From contig JAQFVV010006649.1 in NCBI GenBank assembly GCA_028023455.1, positions 1 to 64,000 on the forward strand: a stretch of DNA of 64,000 bases, read 5' to 3'. How positions within the stretch are numbered: the first letter of the stretch is position 1; the number at the start of each line of letters is the position of its first letter. Shown here piece by piece: positions 33,790-45,885 of this stretch. The notes beneath the pieces were generated by a model, which made no database searches, was not told the DNA's origin, and saw nothing but the letters and a program-made list of their open reading frames with translations. Made by a program: the position numbers and the translations under genes. Source of the stretch: Epiperipatus broadwayi. Lineage: Eukaryota > Onychophora > Udeonychophora > Euonychophora > Peripatidae.

Positions 33790-34200
33790 TTTATTATTGA
33801 ATTTATAGCTACAAGAGTACAATAAATAAAATCAAGAAAATAATATATTTTGCAACAAAAAATACTTTTTTTACCAAAACAATATCAACCCAAAAAATAC
33901 ATCGATGACAAATAAATGTAGGAGAAATGAAAATCTATAAAAAATATTCCCATTTATTTCTGAATTTACAAAGACCAAATTTATTCATAAATATATTGTT
34001 ATAAGTTTGTATTAAATAAAATGAAGAAAATAATTTATTTTGCAATAAAAAAAAAATGCACATTACATAAAAGCAAAAAATAGTCCACAAACAAAATGCT
34101 TATAAAATATAGTAATATTTAATACTCTTGTCATAAATTCAATAATAAATATTATATTACAGATTTATGTTTTTGCACTATTTGATTTATCACTGATGTA
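33790..34200. repeat. Degenerate inverted repeat
   Basis: TGAATTTATAGCTACAAGAG near 33798 is mirrored by CTCTTGTCATAAATTCAATA near 34124. ACATCGATGACAAATAAATG near 33899 is mirrored near 34180. Direct copies of AAATAAAATCAAGAAAATAA also occur. This is probably an old foldback element. Confidence 0.45.
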
Positions 34201-35661
34201 TTTTTTTAATAAAATTATTATTATTTTGATAAATGAATTATTTTTATTTAAAATATATATTTTTTATTTTACTCAATATACTTTTGCAGTCATAAATTCG
34301 TAATAAATGTAGAACTTTATTTTCTATCCCTTAATTTATTTTTGCTTAACAGTATTATATAAATCATTAAATCTAGTAGTCATATACTACATTAGCAACT
34401 ATTAAACTTTATTTTGAAATTCTTTTATTCATAATGTTTACTAACACACATTCAGCCTTTCATTATTTATGTAATTCTTTTGCATACATATGTGCATATG
34501 CTTTACAAAACAATTCTATTTTTTCCTATGGTGTTTGTCCCCAGAAGTGCACTCAGTTAAATAAAAGAAAGTACAGAAACAAAATCTACTTTATAAAGCA
34601 TAAATTTGTACATATACAAAAGAATTGCATTCAGCAACAAAACATTTACAATTAAAATTAATAAGATTTTCAAAATAAACTACTAAATGCCCAGACTAAC
34701 TTTCCTATTAATTCTTTTCTATTGTATAAATATTAATATAAAGTTGTATTTAATCTAACTCTTGATATGGAATATGTACTGCATATATTACATGATCTTA
34801 TGATACAATACATATCACACTAAAAAGCTAATAATAATAAGACTTTTTATCTCAAAATAAAAATGAGCATAACTTTATTATAAATTATCTTGAACCAACA
34901 GATATAATTTTGAAAAAAAAAACTTAACACTAACACTTTTTTTAGATTTTAAAAACAGAACCACATTCTGATTACTAAAATATTGTTAGTGAATAAAAGT
35001 ATGCATGTATCTTAAATTCAAAGGCAAGTAGTGATAACAAAACAATATAAATAAATAAATAATAATTGAGTGGTTTACTGCTTGGGAGGTTATATGTGTT
35101 AATCAAGCAATGAAAATAGTAGAGTGGAGTTTTGATTCAAACAACTTATTTGAGCTGATTATTCTATTCAATCACTTGATTAAGTCATGCAGTGCAAAAG
35201 TAATCATACTGTTAATTGCTAGGGAGATCATAAGATGTTTTAGCAGGCTAATAGTAGATTAAATATTAAACAGTTTCATTTAGTTAATCAGAATCTTTGT
35301 TTTTATTTGCATTTCTCTGTTGAGAATCAATTCTGGAATTTTTGGTTATGATTCTGTCACTCTACTTGCACAAAATAACCCAGGATAATAATTGAGCATA
35401 TACTAAGAGATAAATCTTGATTATCATTTAATAGAAATTTATCATTGTTTTTGCTAACTTTTTAATATATATTATTATAATATCTCAATATTAAAGCAAC
35501 AAGACAAAGGTACAAAAACCCTTATATTATTAAAAAGTGTTAAAAAATTGCAATAAAATTTGTCTTTACTTAAATTTTCCCATATCAACACTTTATAATA
35601 TAAATTTTACAAAAACAATTCAATTTATTAGAATAAAGAACAGGAATGAGGAAAAACGATT

Positions 35662-35712
35662 TATGGAATCTCTTCTTCCTATACGATTTATGGAATCTCT
35701 TCTTCCTATAGT
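35662..35712. repeat. 26-bp tandem duplication
   Basis: CGATTTATGGAATCTCTTCT occurs twice in a row. Confidence 0.9.
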
Positions 35713-38190
35713 TAAGTGAGCAGCAGGTAGAAATAGAAATTTATATAATAGCTTTTGTGCAGATTAAATTTAAAAATAACAGCTAAAAATAACAAAAACA
35801 ATATCTTTGAAAACAATAATGGATTTTACCAATATAAACTATATATTTGACTTTCTTTCTGAAAAAAATAGACAAAAAAAATATTCCAATACAGAGTATT
35901 CTCATTTTTCTTCACAAAGTTGTTTATGAAATTGTCTGGTCAAAATACACACAATTTTAAGTTTTAATAACTTTATTTACTTTCATTCATTTAATTTTCT
36001 AATGAAAATGCTGAAATTTGTGATGTTTTGTTTTGTCATTAGACATTTCAAGAAAATTATTAGTTTTAGTAATAATCTAAACTGAATAATAGTTCAATCA
36101 CATTTTTAATTCAATGATGCTCAAAGATGAGATCAAATCAATATCCTTTTTCTGGATATTCAACCAAGAAACCACAATTGAATAACTAATAATATAAAAC
36201 TTGAACTTTTTATAAGCTTTCAAAACCAGATCCAATAATAAAGCTTACTGGATTTAATCTTCCAACATGTTACTAGAAATTCATTAACAAATACCCAGAT
36301 AACTAATAGTCACTGTGCTAATTTACCTGGAAAATAGAATTTAACACCCATTGATCAATGTTGAGGTGAAATATGAATCACATAGTTATTGATTGTAAAA
36401 TACTATGGCTACAATGAAGAACTTAATAAAATCATGACAACGATTCTATCTCCTTGTTGAAATTTTTATATGTTTATGATATTTTGTTAATAATTAAGTT
36501 ATCTAAAAAAAAAATCCATATTCTGGATAAATAAATTGTTTGTGTGCACTTTACAAATGCCATCGATTTCAAACTTTTAATAAAAAGAAAGACTGTAAGT
36601 CACACAATTGGCTGATCACAGTATTTTATTCTTAAACTCTTTCTGGATTTTGTGATATTTTCATTTTTCAGTTCTGCATCAACAAAGACTGTATTTTCCA
36701 CAATTATATCACATTGCTTAAAAATAAAATAAAATATAGAAGTTATTAAAAAACAAAGTGTTTATACATTTTTTCTGGACAACCTACATATATGGAGTAA
36801 AAAATAAAGTAAATAAGAAATAACCCAAAAAGTCTGTAAAAGATATGTAAACTTTGCAGGGAAATGAGCACCTTAACATTATAGTTAATGATTCTTATTA
36901 TCCAGATCTAGATAAGTAATGAATCTGTACAGTGTTAAAGATGAGGTGATGGACATGCATGAATCACTGGCAGAAAAGGATAGCAATTTCTTCCAGAATT
37001 TTAATAAACAGTTTCTAATATATATGCGTGTGTGTGCATGTGTAAATGAATGTAAAAAAATTTCTGTGTAAATAATTAGAAAATATGTTCAGGACTTATG
37101 TTGCTAAATAAACATTAATTAAAAGTGATATTTTCAAGCTGAGTTACTTTATTTAGGAGATAAAAAGAAATCTCTTTTATTTCAATCCTTAAGCTCTTTT
37201 ATAAAACATATTTTTATAAAATTCTAGAAATAACAAATCATCTTCTCCCTTAGAAATATATAAATGATAGATTAAATGTTTTCATGGATTAATTATTAAG
37301 ATATAAAAAAATGAATGAAGGAATGTTTCATATAAATAAGTAGAGAAATATGTTTGATACTGATCATGCTATGTAATTACCAATTAAATTTGACAGCTCC
37401 AAGATGAATCTCATATTTATAATCTGGATTAATGTACCATATAAGATCTTGGGCATTGAGCAATGAGAGAAGAAAGAGCTCTTTTATCTCTAAGTAAACT
37501 GATTATAAGTTACTGTTAGCTAATAAAGTTATTGTTAGCTACTAAAGTAAGTGTTTCAATTTGGGAATGTCAATTTTAATTAGTGGTTATCTAGCAACAT
37601 CAGTGCTGGATATATTTCTCTTATTATTTAAATGAAAAATTTCCTACATTTATCTGTTTACATCTTAATTAATCCATAAAAATATTTAATATATATATTA
37701 ATTAATTAAGCACTACATAAATATGTATGTTAGTTATGCTCTCTATAGAAATTTATAGAAAATTACTCTTTTATTTGGCAATGTTTGATAAAAAAAATCA
37801 ACCAACTTGTTGCTGATGTTTCTATCAATAATACTTGATGTCATCAGCTATGTAGAAGACCAACTGAAATCACATCAAAGACAGAAACTTAATTTTTATT
37901 CACATATACTTACAATGTTCAATTTAATATTAAAATTAGAATGTAAATTATCATTAAAATTCCCATTTAAATTTTAATATCAAGTTAATAGTTTAAATAG
38001 AAATTGAGTCGCTGAGTTTGATATGATCTCAACTGGTCTCCGAGCTGTTAATGATCTCATAATTGAATAATAAAAATATATTTCCTGCATAAGTATAATT
38101 GATTTTTCAACAAACATCATATAAAAGATTGTAAATTTCTATAAATTTCTATAGATGGTATAAGTAAAATAACAACATATATATATATAT

Positions 38191-40742
38191 TGTAACCTTC
38201 CAGGTTGGCACCAGGAAGAAATGTGGGAAGTTCACATTTGTGCTAACAATGGTTAAAGTTAATTATCTGAGAAAAATGAATTGAGATGTAATTTTTTAGT
38301 TAAAATTAGGATTTAAAAAATTAAAACTTTAAGTGAGTGTACTGATTGGTAGAGTTTTGGATTATATGTTTGGTTGTAGGAGAGGAGGATGAATAACATC
38401 AGAGATGTTTGTATGTAGTAGAAAAATTTACGTCATAATGAGCAGAAATATAGATATATTATTAATTAGAATTTTCTTTCCTATATTTTTATTTATTATT
38501 TACTAATTATATATTGTTCATAATCTTATGTTTAAAAATGATAAAGATTATTTGTATATTAGTGAATAACATTTATAAATTAATATTTGCTGTTTAATAT
38601 TTTTTATTATTATTATTATGTTTATTCCATTCAAACATTGTATTGTTAAAATTTTATAAGTAAAATTCTGGCACGTTTCCAAAGTTGATTGAAATAAAAA
38701 AAAACACAGAGAGCGTGAGTGGAAAAAGACATAGAGTTTAAAACTTGAAGAAAAGTAAAAAAAAAAGTTCCAGGGAAGAAGATGTAAAAAAAAAAAAAAA
38801 AACTTAAAAGAATCAATAACTCTCTAAGAGTATTAGAACAAATATAAAAAAAAACATCGCAAGGATTATAATAATATACCTGTGGAGAATTTTTGTTATT
38901 ATACTACTGGAATGATATAAAAATGAGGAGATAAATACCCCTCCCCCCAGAGGGATACCGCCTCCAAATTTCTGCCAAACGATGGTTCAAATTCACTACT
39001 TTTAAAATGCCTGGATGATATGTAAGCTAAATTATGATTTATTTTAAAGTATTACCAAAGCTAAATAATATTAAAATGGCAAAATTGTTTAAAATAAAGC
39101 TGGCTAAAAGTTTTTTATTAGACACTATAATTAAACGCTTGATTTTCAATTTTAAGAATTTTTTATCAATATTCTACAAAATAAAATTTAAAATGAAAAA
39201 GTTTATCTATTTAATCTTATATCAAGAAGATAATTTTATACTGTATAACTTTGCTATTCGCGCATATATAACAAATAATTCCAATGCATGCAAATGTCAT
39301 TTATTACGCCTATCACGGAATTCTAGGATAAAAAAAAGACTATTGTCATTCTTAACAAATTATGCTTTAACAATGGATAGACTTTTTTTTTTTTATGCTA
39401 TAATTTAATGTTGTCTTTGATACTAATATGTATGTTTCTTTCAACTTTCAACTTTGAATTTTTTTTTTAAAAAAAACTTAACATGTAATGATGGGATATT
39501 GATAAGTATTTTCGTTATTACTTATAATAAATGTATAACCAATTTTTTTTTTCTTTAAAAAAAAAAACAATGTAAGTTCATATCATTATAATGTGATAAT
39601 TTATTATTTTGTATGATCTAGAAATTATATTATAGGTGATTATAGATATTCGGATGTGTGCATGATGCTATAAATTATTATTTTAAAAAAATTGTATTTA
39701 TTATGCTTCAATTTGTTAATGAAGTTTATTTAAAAAAATAAAGAATTAAAACCTTGTCTGCTATAAGTTGAAGGTAGAAATGATCAAGGGACGATTAGAT
39801 TATTTAGATTGAGTTTGGAGATATTATTTAACCCTCACGTATATAAGTATAAGTGTTTAGTTATTGTTTTTCCCTGCCTTTCATTGTTCTTGTATAGTTA
39901 GTGTTAGATGATATACAACAATTATAATAGATAAGTGTTGTATAAAATTTTATAATATGTATAAAAGATGATTGATTTATGGCATCATGCAAGTTTTATA
40001 AATAAGCTAATAAAAAGTATGTTTTAAAAATACATCATGTTTAGGATATTACAAAAGCACACATGTTCGAAAATATATGATTCGTATATTAAATTTTAGT
40101 CAATTTTGGTTTTGCTATAAGAGCAATGTAATTGGTTAGCAAAGTGCATAAAATAATATTTCTTTTTGTTTATTCATTATTTATTTTGTCTTTTAATTTT
40201 TAATAAATGTTTTGATGAATTAAAAGCCCAAATGAATTGTTTTATTATATGTTTGATTCTCCACTTCCACACACACACATATATGGTTAACATAGCATAG
40301 CCCTAAAATATATAGATTTTCCAGTAGAAGTCAATTTATTTAATCTGTTTGGAGATGATAAATCACCATATTACAGTTCCAATATTATATTTAACTTTGC
40401 TTAGAATAGATAGTGATATGGATAAAAAGATACCCAATCCTCATCATTGTCTATCCTATATTAAATATGATAATTGATAATTTTGCAATAGTTTTATAAT
40501 TAAATAAATGTGTGGCATATAATTAAATTAGTGTTACAGAATTATTAATAAATGTTTTTATTACTCTTATTTGCATCCTATATAAAGACCATATCCTATA
40601 ACCTCAACTGAGCTAAGCCATAGAGTAATTACAATATAAGAATCTTTACAATTATAAATTTTATTCTATCTTGTATAGAATTGGCGCCTGGGCATTTATA
40701 AATCTAATAAAGTAAACAAGTGAAGAGAGAGTAGAGGTTACA
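38191..40742 (+). repeat. 5' LTR of element B
   Basis: 2,552 bp with the perfect 7-bp terminal inverted ends TGTAACC and GGTTACA. It contains the motif TTGGCGCCTGGG (40681-40692), 54 bp before its right end. A 124-codon Lys/Ile/Phe-rich frame (39034-39408) is broken in the 3' copy and is considered non-coding. Confidence 0.9.
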
Positions 40743-42766
40743 GGGTGGGTTAAGTGGATGCCCAACTGGGGCATGTTATACGATTGGGTTAAGTGGCTGC
40801 CTAATCATGGGGCCCTGTTTAATTAAGTCTCATATCCTGTAGAATATTTATCTTTTGTTGGTTTAATAGGGTTAAGTGGCTTGCCTTATGGGTTAAATGC
40901 TCGATATATTTATGGGTAAATGGCTGCACAATGATTGGTGATTGATTCATCTTTGTTTACATGTGTATTTTGTTCTTTATGGGTGATTATATATTATACA
41001 TTCTATTTTAAGTGGCGACTAATGTGGATGGATTGATATATACATAGAGGCCACAGCTGCCAAGGGTTTAAATGGATGTCCAATCGTGGGATCTTGATTA
41101 CTTAGGTCTCATATCTTGTTGAGTGTTTATATTTTTGTTGATATATATTGGCATATACCTGAGATGAGAAGTAATCCAGTAACATTAGAATTACTTTGTT
41201 CCTGTCTTGAATATACAGTTATTACAAAATTGGTTTCAAAATAGAATCAAGTTGGCAGTTTTCTTATTCAAGGTTTTTTTAATATCAGTCTGGAAGATTA
41301 ATAGAAATGTTTGATAAAATGGAACTAGGGGTAAATGGAGCATTAACTAAGGTTTGAAATAAGCCAATTAGAGTTTGAAATAAGCCAATACCTGAAAGAT
41401 GTGTAGTAGATATATGAATGTCAGATGTATAATTTTTTAAAAAAACAATTTTTTTTTTGTTGTTTATGTGAAATAAATAAATACAGCCATGAAACAGCTT
41501 AGTTTAAAATTTTAAAGCTATATAAATATCACAACTTATAGTAAATGTTAAAGTTGATAACATTTTATATATATATATTTTGCTTGTCAATGAAATATAG
41601 CATTGATGCTAGATAAGTATAGAATTATTGATGATGTTAAATTATAAAGTAATAGTGTTGTTCATATTTGGAACATTTCTGTTATAGAAAGTCTATAATT
41701 TTGAAGGTTAAATAGGATACTTGATTGTTGGAGTTTTGTTGGTTGTATTGCAAGTTTTGGTGATGGATGGAGAGTTTCTTCTGTCTTAAGTATATGGTGT
41801 ATTCATGTCACTGATGACTGATTGTTCTCATTCACTGCTCCAACCCAAATTATGATATCAGTTGTTAGTTATCATGAAGCAGTTAACAGTAGTCCTGCCA
41901 TGATTTTGCCTCTAAGACTCCAGAGAGAGCAAGGCATAGTTCTTTCTAATATGTATGTTATATTTGTCTCTAAGACTCCCAAAGATGAGCAAGACAATAT
42001 TTTATAAATAGCCCCTAAGACTTGGATGTAAGCAGGGCATTGTGATAGTGTTTGTAATAAAATATTATGGGTTGTGGTAGCTTAAGAGTGGTTAAAATGG
42101 GACGATCATCAGTGTTCATGGAGCATTGTATGTTTTGAGAGCAGTGATGGAATTCTTTTATCTATTTCAAAATTGTGAACTGCTAATAATTCTTTTGGCT
42201 GTCAGTATCTGTTGGATCTTTAGAAGGATGGATGAATATATAACTTGAATATATAGCTCACTATTAAAAGGCTATTTTCTATATTCTTATGCAAAGGTTG
42301 GCATTTACCATATTTAAGTAAAAATTGTATATCAGTTGTCATAGTAAATGCATGTCATCATTAATTTGATTTTGGTTATAATTTTTTTTCCTTTGGGTTA
42401 TAAATGCTGGTTATAATATTTGGATGCACCCAATACAGCATAAAGATAAACGAATATGTTTAAATTATTTTGGTCTTTTATTAGTTATTTGAATTGGTGT
42501 AGTTTATAATATGACTATAGCGGATCATAAAAAATTTAATTTAATAATTTCAGCTATGTTTAGATTAATGTTATTTAATTAAAACTTAATGTCTTCTTAT
42601 CTATGTGTGTGTGGAAAATCGAACATTATATGAGAAAATAAAATTGTGGAAATTTTATATCATTTTAGGTAGTGGTGGTGAATTTGAATTGTTGATTTGG
42701 TGGAGGTTGGAGCTGGTAAACCTTGTTTTCTTAAGTAGTATTAATAAATTTTTATGAGATTATAAA
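40743..42766 (+). other. Long leader of element B with a repeated GGGTTAAGTGG motif
   Basis: No protein-coding signal is seen. The first 350 bp hold about half a dozen variants of a block like GGGTTAAGTGGCTGCC followed by AATCATGGGG. A paired segment (AAGTCTCATATCCTGT and AGGTCTCATATCTTGT) also occurs. Confidence 0.6.
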
Positions 42767-44342
42767 ATGGAGGAATTTAACTTATATGATAGTTTGGGTG
42801 GGTCTCAAGAGACACCATCTCCAGACATTGTTGCGCTGTTCCCTGATCTTGAATCAGGAAATGAAGCTATAGATATGTCCTCTGGAGAGTCTAGTAGGAT
42901 GAGAGATACTATCCCTCAAACTCTAGATGGTGATATGTTGATGTTGTTAAGAAATATATTAAGAGAAGAACTAAAGTCAGGTCAAGCAGAATTGAAATCA
43001 GAATTAAGGGAACTAAAGTCTGGTCAAGTAGAAGATAGAGAAAATGCAAAAGAGATGTTAGTAGAATTAAAATCAGAATTAAAAGAAGAACTGAAATCTG
43101 GACGAGTAGAAGATAAAGAAAAGTCAGAAGAGATGTTTGTAGAATTGAAGTCAGAACTAAAAGAAATAAAATTGAATCAAGATAAGTTAGAGGGAAGGAT
43201 AGCTGAAATAAAATTGGAAGTTTCAGAAATGAAGTCAGAAATGGTAGAAATAAACGCTAGTATAGTTAGGCAGATGCAAGTTGTGGAGAAGAAAGTAAAA
43301 AGTTAGGAATCAGAGATAGCAATAGAAATAAAATTGAGTCAAAAGAAATCAGAGGAGAGGATAGTTGAAATAAAGTCAGAAATGTCAGAGATAAAATTAG
43401 AAGTGAAATTAGAAACAAAACTAGAAGCAAGGTTAGAAATACCCAAAATGAAGCTAGAAATGCAAGAGAATATAAAAGATCAGGTAATCAAATCAGTATT
43501 GTTAGAGACAAGTGTTAAGAATCCCCTTCAGAAAATTAAAATATCTGATGATGATTCAATAGTGCTGTTTAAGGAAGAAAATCAGCAGAATGTTAAACTA
43601 GTTAGTAAAAATATTAGTTTAGCCAAAGAAGAGTTAAGGACATATAAAAAAACTCAGAGAAATAGGGAACCAAGAACTGGAATTAGACAGAAATAAGAAT
43701 GTGGATATATTTGAAGATATTAAAGAAAGTCTTGATAGGAATAAAGGGATTAGTGAATTCATATATGTAGAAATAATTTCTCTAAGCATGAAATGTCTAG
43801 AAATTTTGAAAAACAAATTAATGAAATTTATTCATATTTCAGGCAATAAATTACAAAATAAAAGTAGAAGTATAGTCTCTGAATGTATTTGTAAGTACTT
43901 AAATTGGGACATGAAGATGAGTAGTCACAGAAAAGTACTGTATGGAGATGTCATATGTATAGTATCTAATATAGAGCATATGATAAAAGGTGTTATTTAT
44001 GTTGGAAAAGTTGATCAAATAAAGATTAAATGTAAAATGAAGATTATGAAGGAATTTGATATGAATTCTCTTAGGAAAATTATTAAGCCAGAGAGAGATT
44101 TAGGAAAGAATAAGATCAAACTCAAAGAAGTAAAGGAAGAATTGTTTAATATAAATCATCTTAAGAAAGTGAAGAATAAAGTAAGACATATTAAAAAGAT
44201 TAGAGTTAAATCTAGTAAAGTGAAAATGAAATCTTGTAGGAAAAAACTTGTTAGAAGAAAGGAGATCAAGAATATAAACACAAGGTTTAAAGTTACCTAT
44301 AATGCTCGTAGTTTGATGTCATATCCTGCAAGACATGATTAA
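42767..44342 (+). pseudogene. Coiled-coil gag-like protein of element B, broken
   Basis: The frame opens MEEFNLYDSLGGSQ, followed by an acidic segment. A long, highly charged coiled coil then runs with repeating KSELKE and EIKSEM units (about residues 60-290). An in-frame TAG interrupts it at 43304-43306. The frame shifts near an A run at about 43645 and continues to 44342 as a basic C-terminus (KKVKNKVRHIKKIRVKSSK). I see no WWD capsid block, zinc knuckle or enzyme motif, so the gag label rests on position after the 5' LTR and on the coiled-coil architecture shared with the other two gag families. It could instead be an unrelated element-specific protein. Confidence 0.5.
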
Positions 44343-44567
44343 TAAAAGTTATACATATTGTTCAATATAGAATTTAATTTTTTTTTTTCTTGCTTATTTA
44401 ATGTTGCTAAAATATAATAGAAACAAGTGTTTGTAAAAGCATTAAATGTTTTTATTGTTTTATGTTTATTTGACAAACATAATTTTCTAATTGAAGAATG
44501 ATCTTAATATAAAATTTGATGTGCTATTAATATTGATTGTTGTTTATCCAATTCATTTTTCTTTCAT

Positions 44568-44579
44568 AAGGGCGAAGGA
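44568..44579 (+). promoter_or_regulatory. Polypurine tract of element B
   Basis: AAGGGCGAAGGA ends one base before the 3' LTR start. Confidence 0.6.
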
Positions 44580-44580
44580 T

Positions 44581-44845
44581 TGTAACCTTCCAGGTTGGCA
44601 CCAGGAAGAAATGTGGGAAGTTCACATTTGTGCTAACAATGGCTAAAGTTAATTATCTGAGAAAAATGAATTGAGATGTAATTTGCTAGTTAAAATTAGG
44701 ATTTAAAAAATTAAAACTTTAAGTGGGTGTACTGATTGGTAGAGTTTTGGATTATATGGTTGGTTGTAGGAGAGGAGGATGAATAACATCAGAGATGTTT
44801 GTATGTAGTAGAAAAATTTACATGTCATAATGAGCAGAAATATAG
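44581..44845 (+). repeat. 3' LTR of element B, left part
   Basis: It matches 38191 onward and ends at ATAG (44842-44845), where the palindromic element is inserted. Confidence 0.9.
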
Positions 44846-45675
44846 TGAAACGGAAACCTCCAATCCCTTTCCGTTTCACCATCAACCTAATGACCTACTC
44901 GTCTGAACTAGTTTCGAACCTATCTTAAATATAAAAATGTTAAATGTAAAAATGTTATATATAAGTCGAGCGGGAAAACTTTGCTATAATGGCCGCTTAA
45001 ATTGCATCACCATTTACATACGAAAACACGCTATAATTAGACAGGTTTGATAAAATTATAGCGGAGAAATGCTCATAAATTATTATAAAATGTTTTATAA
45101 ATTTTCAGTCAATTTTTAATTATATTCGCTATAATATTCGTATGTGGATGGATAATTTAAACCTTGGAATAGCGGCAAAATGATTTATATATATATTTAA
45201 GTTAAAATAAAAAAGATATACTATAATGTAAAATGTTTTCTTTAAAATATATTTAACGGCTTTCTGATTTAATGTTTTACATATATAATTGAAACTAAAG
45301 TATTTTCTTTAAATTTGCTTTTTTTTTTAAACAAATAATTTGGTAAAAACAAATATGTTAAAAGTTATTTATTTCAGTAAAATAAAAATCCGTTTATAAT
45401 TAAAAATGAGAATTTTGTGTAAACAAGAAATCAATTAGTGACGCACCCGGGTAAAAAGTAAAATCTAGTTTACTGATTGATTTTTGTTTGCACAAAAGAC
45501 TTTATCATTAAATCAGAATACCGTTCTTTCTGCTAGGCCTTAACATTCTATAACACCTAAAAAGGAATTTAATTAATGAAACTGAATCAAATTATATAAT
45601 TTATATGTTTTAATAATTTTTTAAAGTAAATTAAATATAACACCTCGGAGACGTTATCTGTTGCAGAAATTGGAT
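44846..45675 (+). repeat. Left inverted terminal repeat of element C
   Basis: 830 bp, nearly identical to the inverse of 50872-51700. It begins with its own hairpin, TGAAACGG...CCGTTTCA, within the first 33 bases. A TATATATAAG sequence lies at about 44953. Confidence 0.93.
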
Positions 45676-45841
45676 ATATAGATAATATATGGATAAAATA
45701 TAAAGTATATAATAGGTAAAATGGATATAGATAAAATGTAATGTGTATAATAACAATATAAAGGGTATGTAAATAAATATAAAGTGTATCATATAGATAT
45801 ATAAGGTATATAAATAAAATATAGAGTGTATAATATATATG
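45676..45841. repeat. AT minisatellite next to the gag end of element C
   Basis: Imperfect repeats of about 20 bp of the type ATAAAATATAAAGTGTAT lie between the left arm and the gag stop. They are followed by the hairpin GAGTGATCAAATCACTC at 45842-45858. Confidence 0.65.
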
Positions 45842-45885
45842 GAGTGATCAAATCACTCACAAAAACAACTAACAATTTAAACTAA

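Larger units (their letters stand above)
32754..38186. other. AT-rich DNA without a recognisable gene
   Basis: A fragment of repeat family X lies near 32895-32950 (AAGATCCAGTTGCATTGC, then CTGATGAAAGCC). Beyond it I see short A/T runs, a degenerate inverted repeat (33790-34200), a small GT-rich run at 37025 and a 19-bp duplication near 37510. No frame has recognisable domains. Confidence 0.6.

Noticed and set aside
39034-39408. 124-codon frame in the 5' LTR of element B, also partly open in the 3' LTR
   Set aside because: It is Lys/Ile/Phe-rich, as chance frames are in AT-rich DNA, has no domain, and is broken by an A-run indel in the sister LTR.
43640-43660. A run of A bases considered as a programmed -1 frameshift site in element B
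   Set aside because: The phase needed is +1 rather than -1 relative to the upstream frame and no heptamer fits, so a simple indel is more likely.
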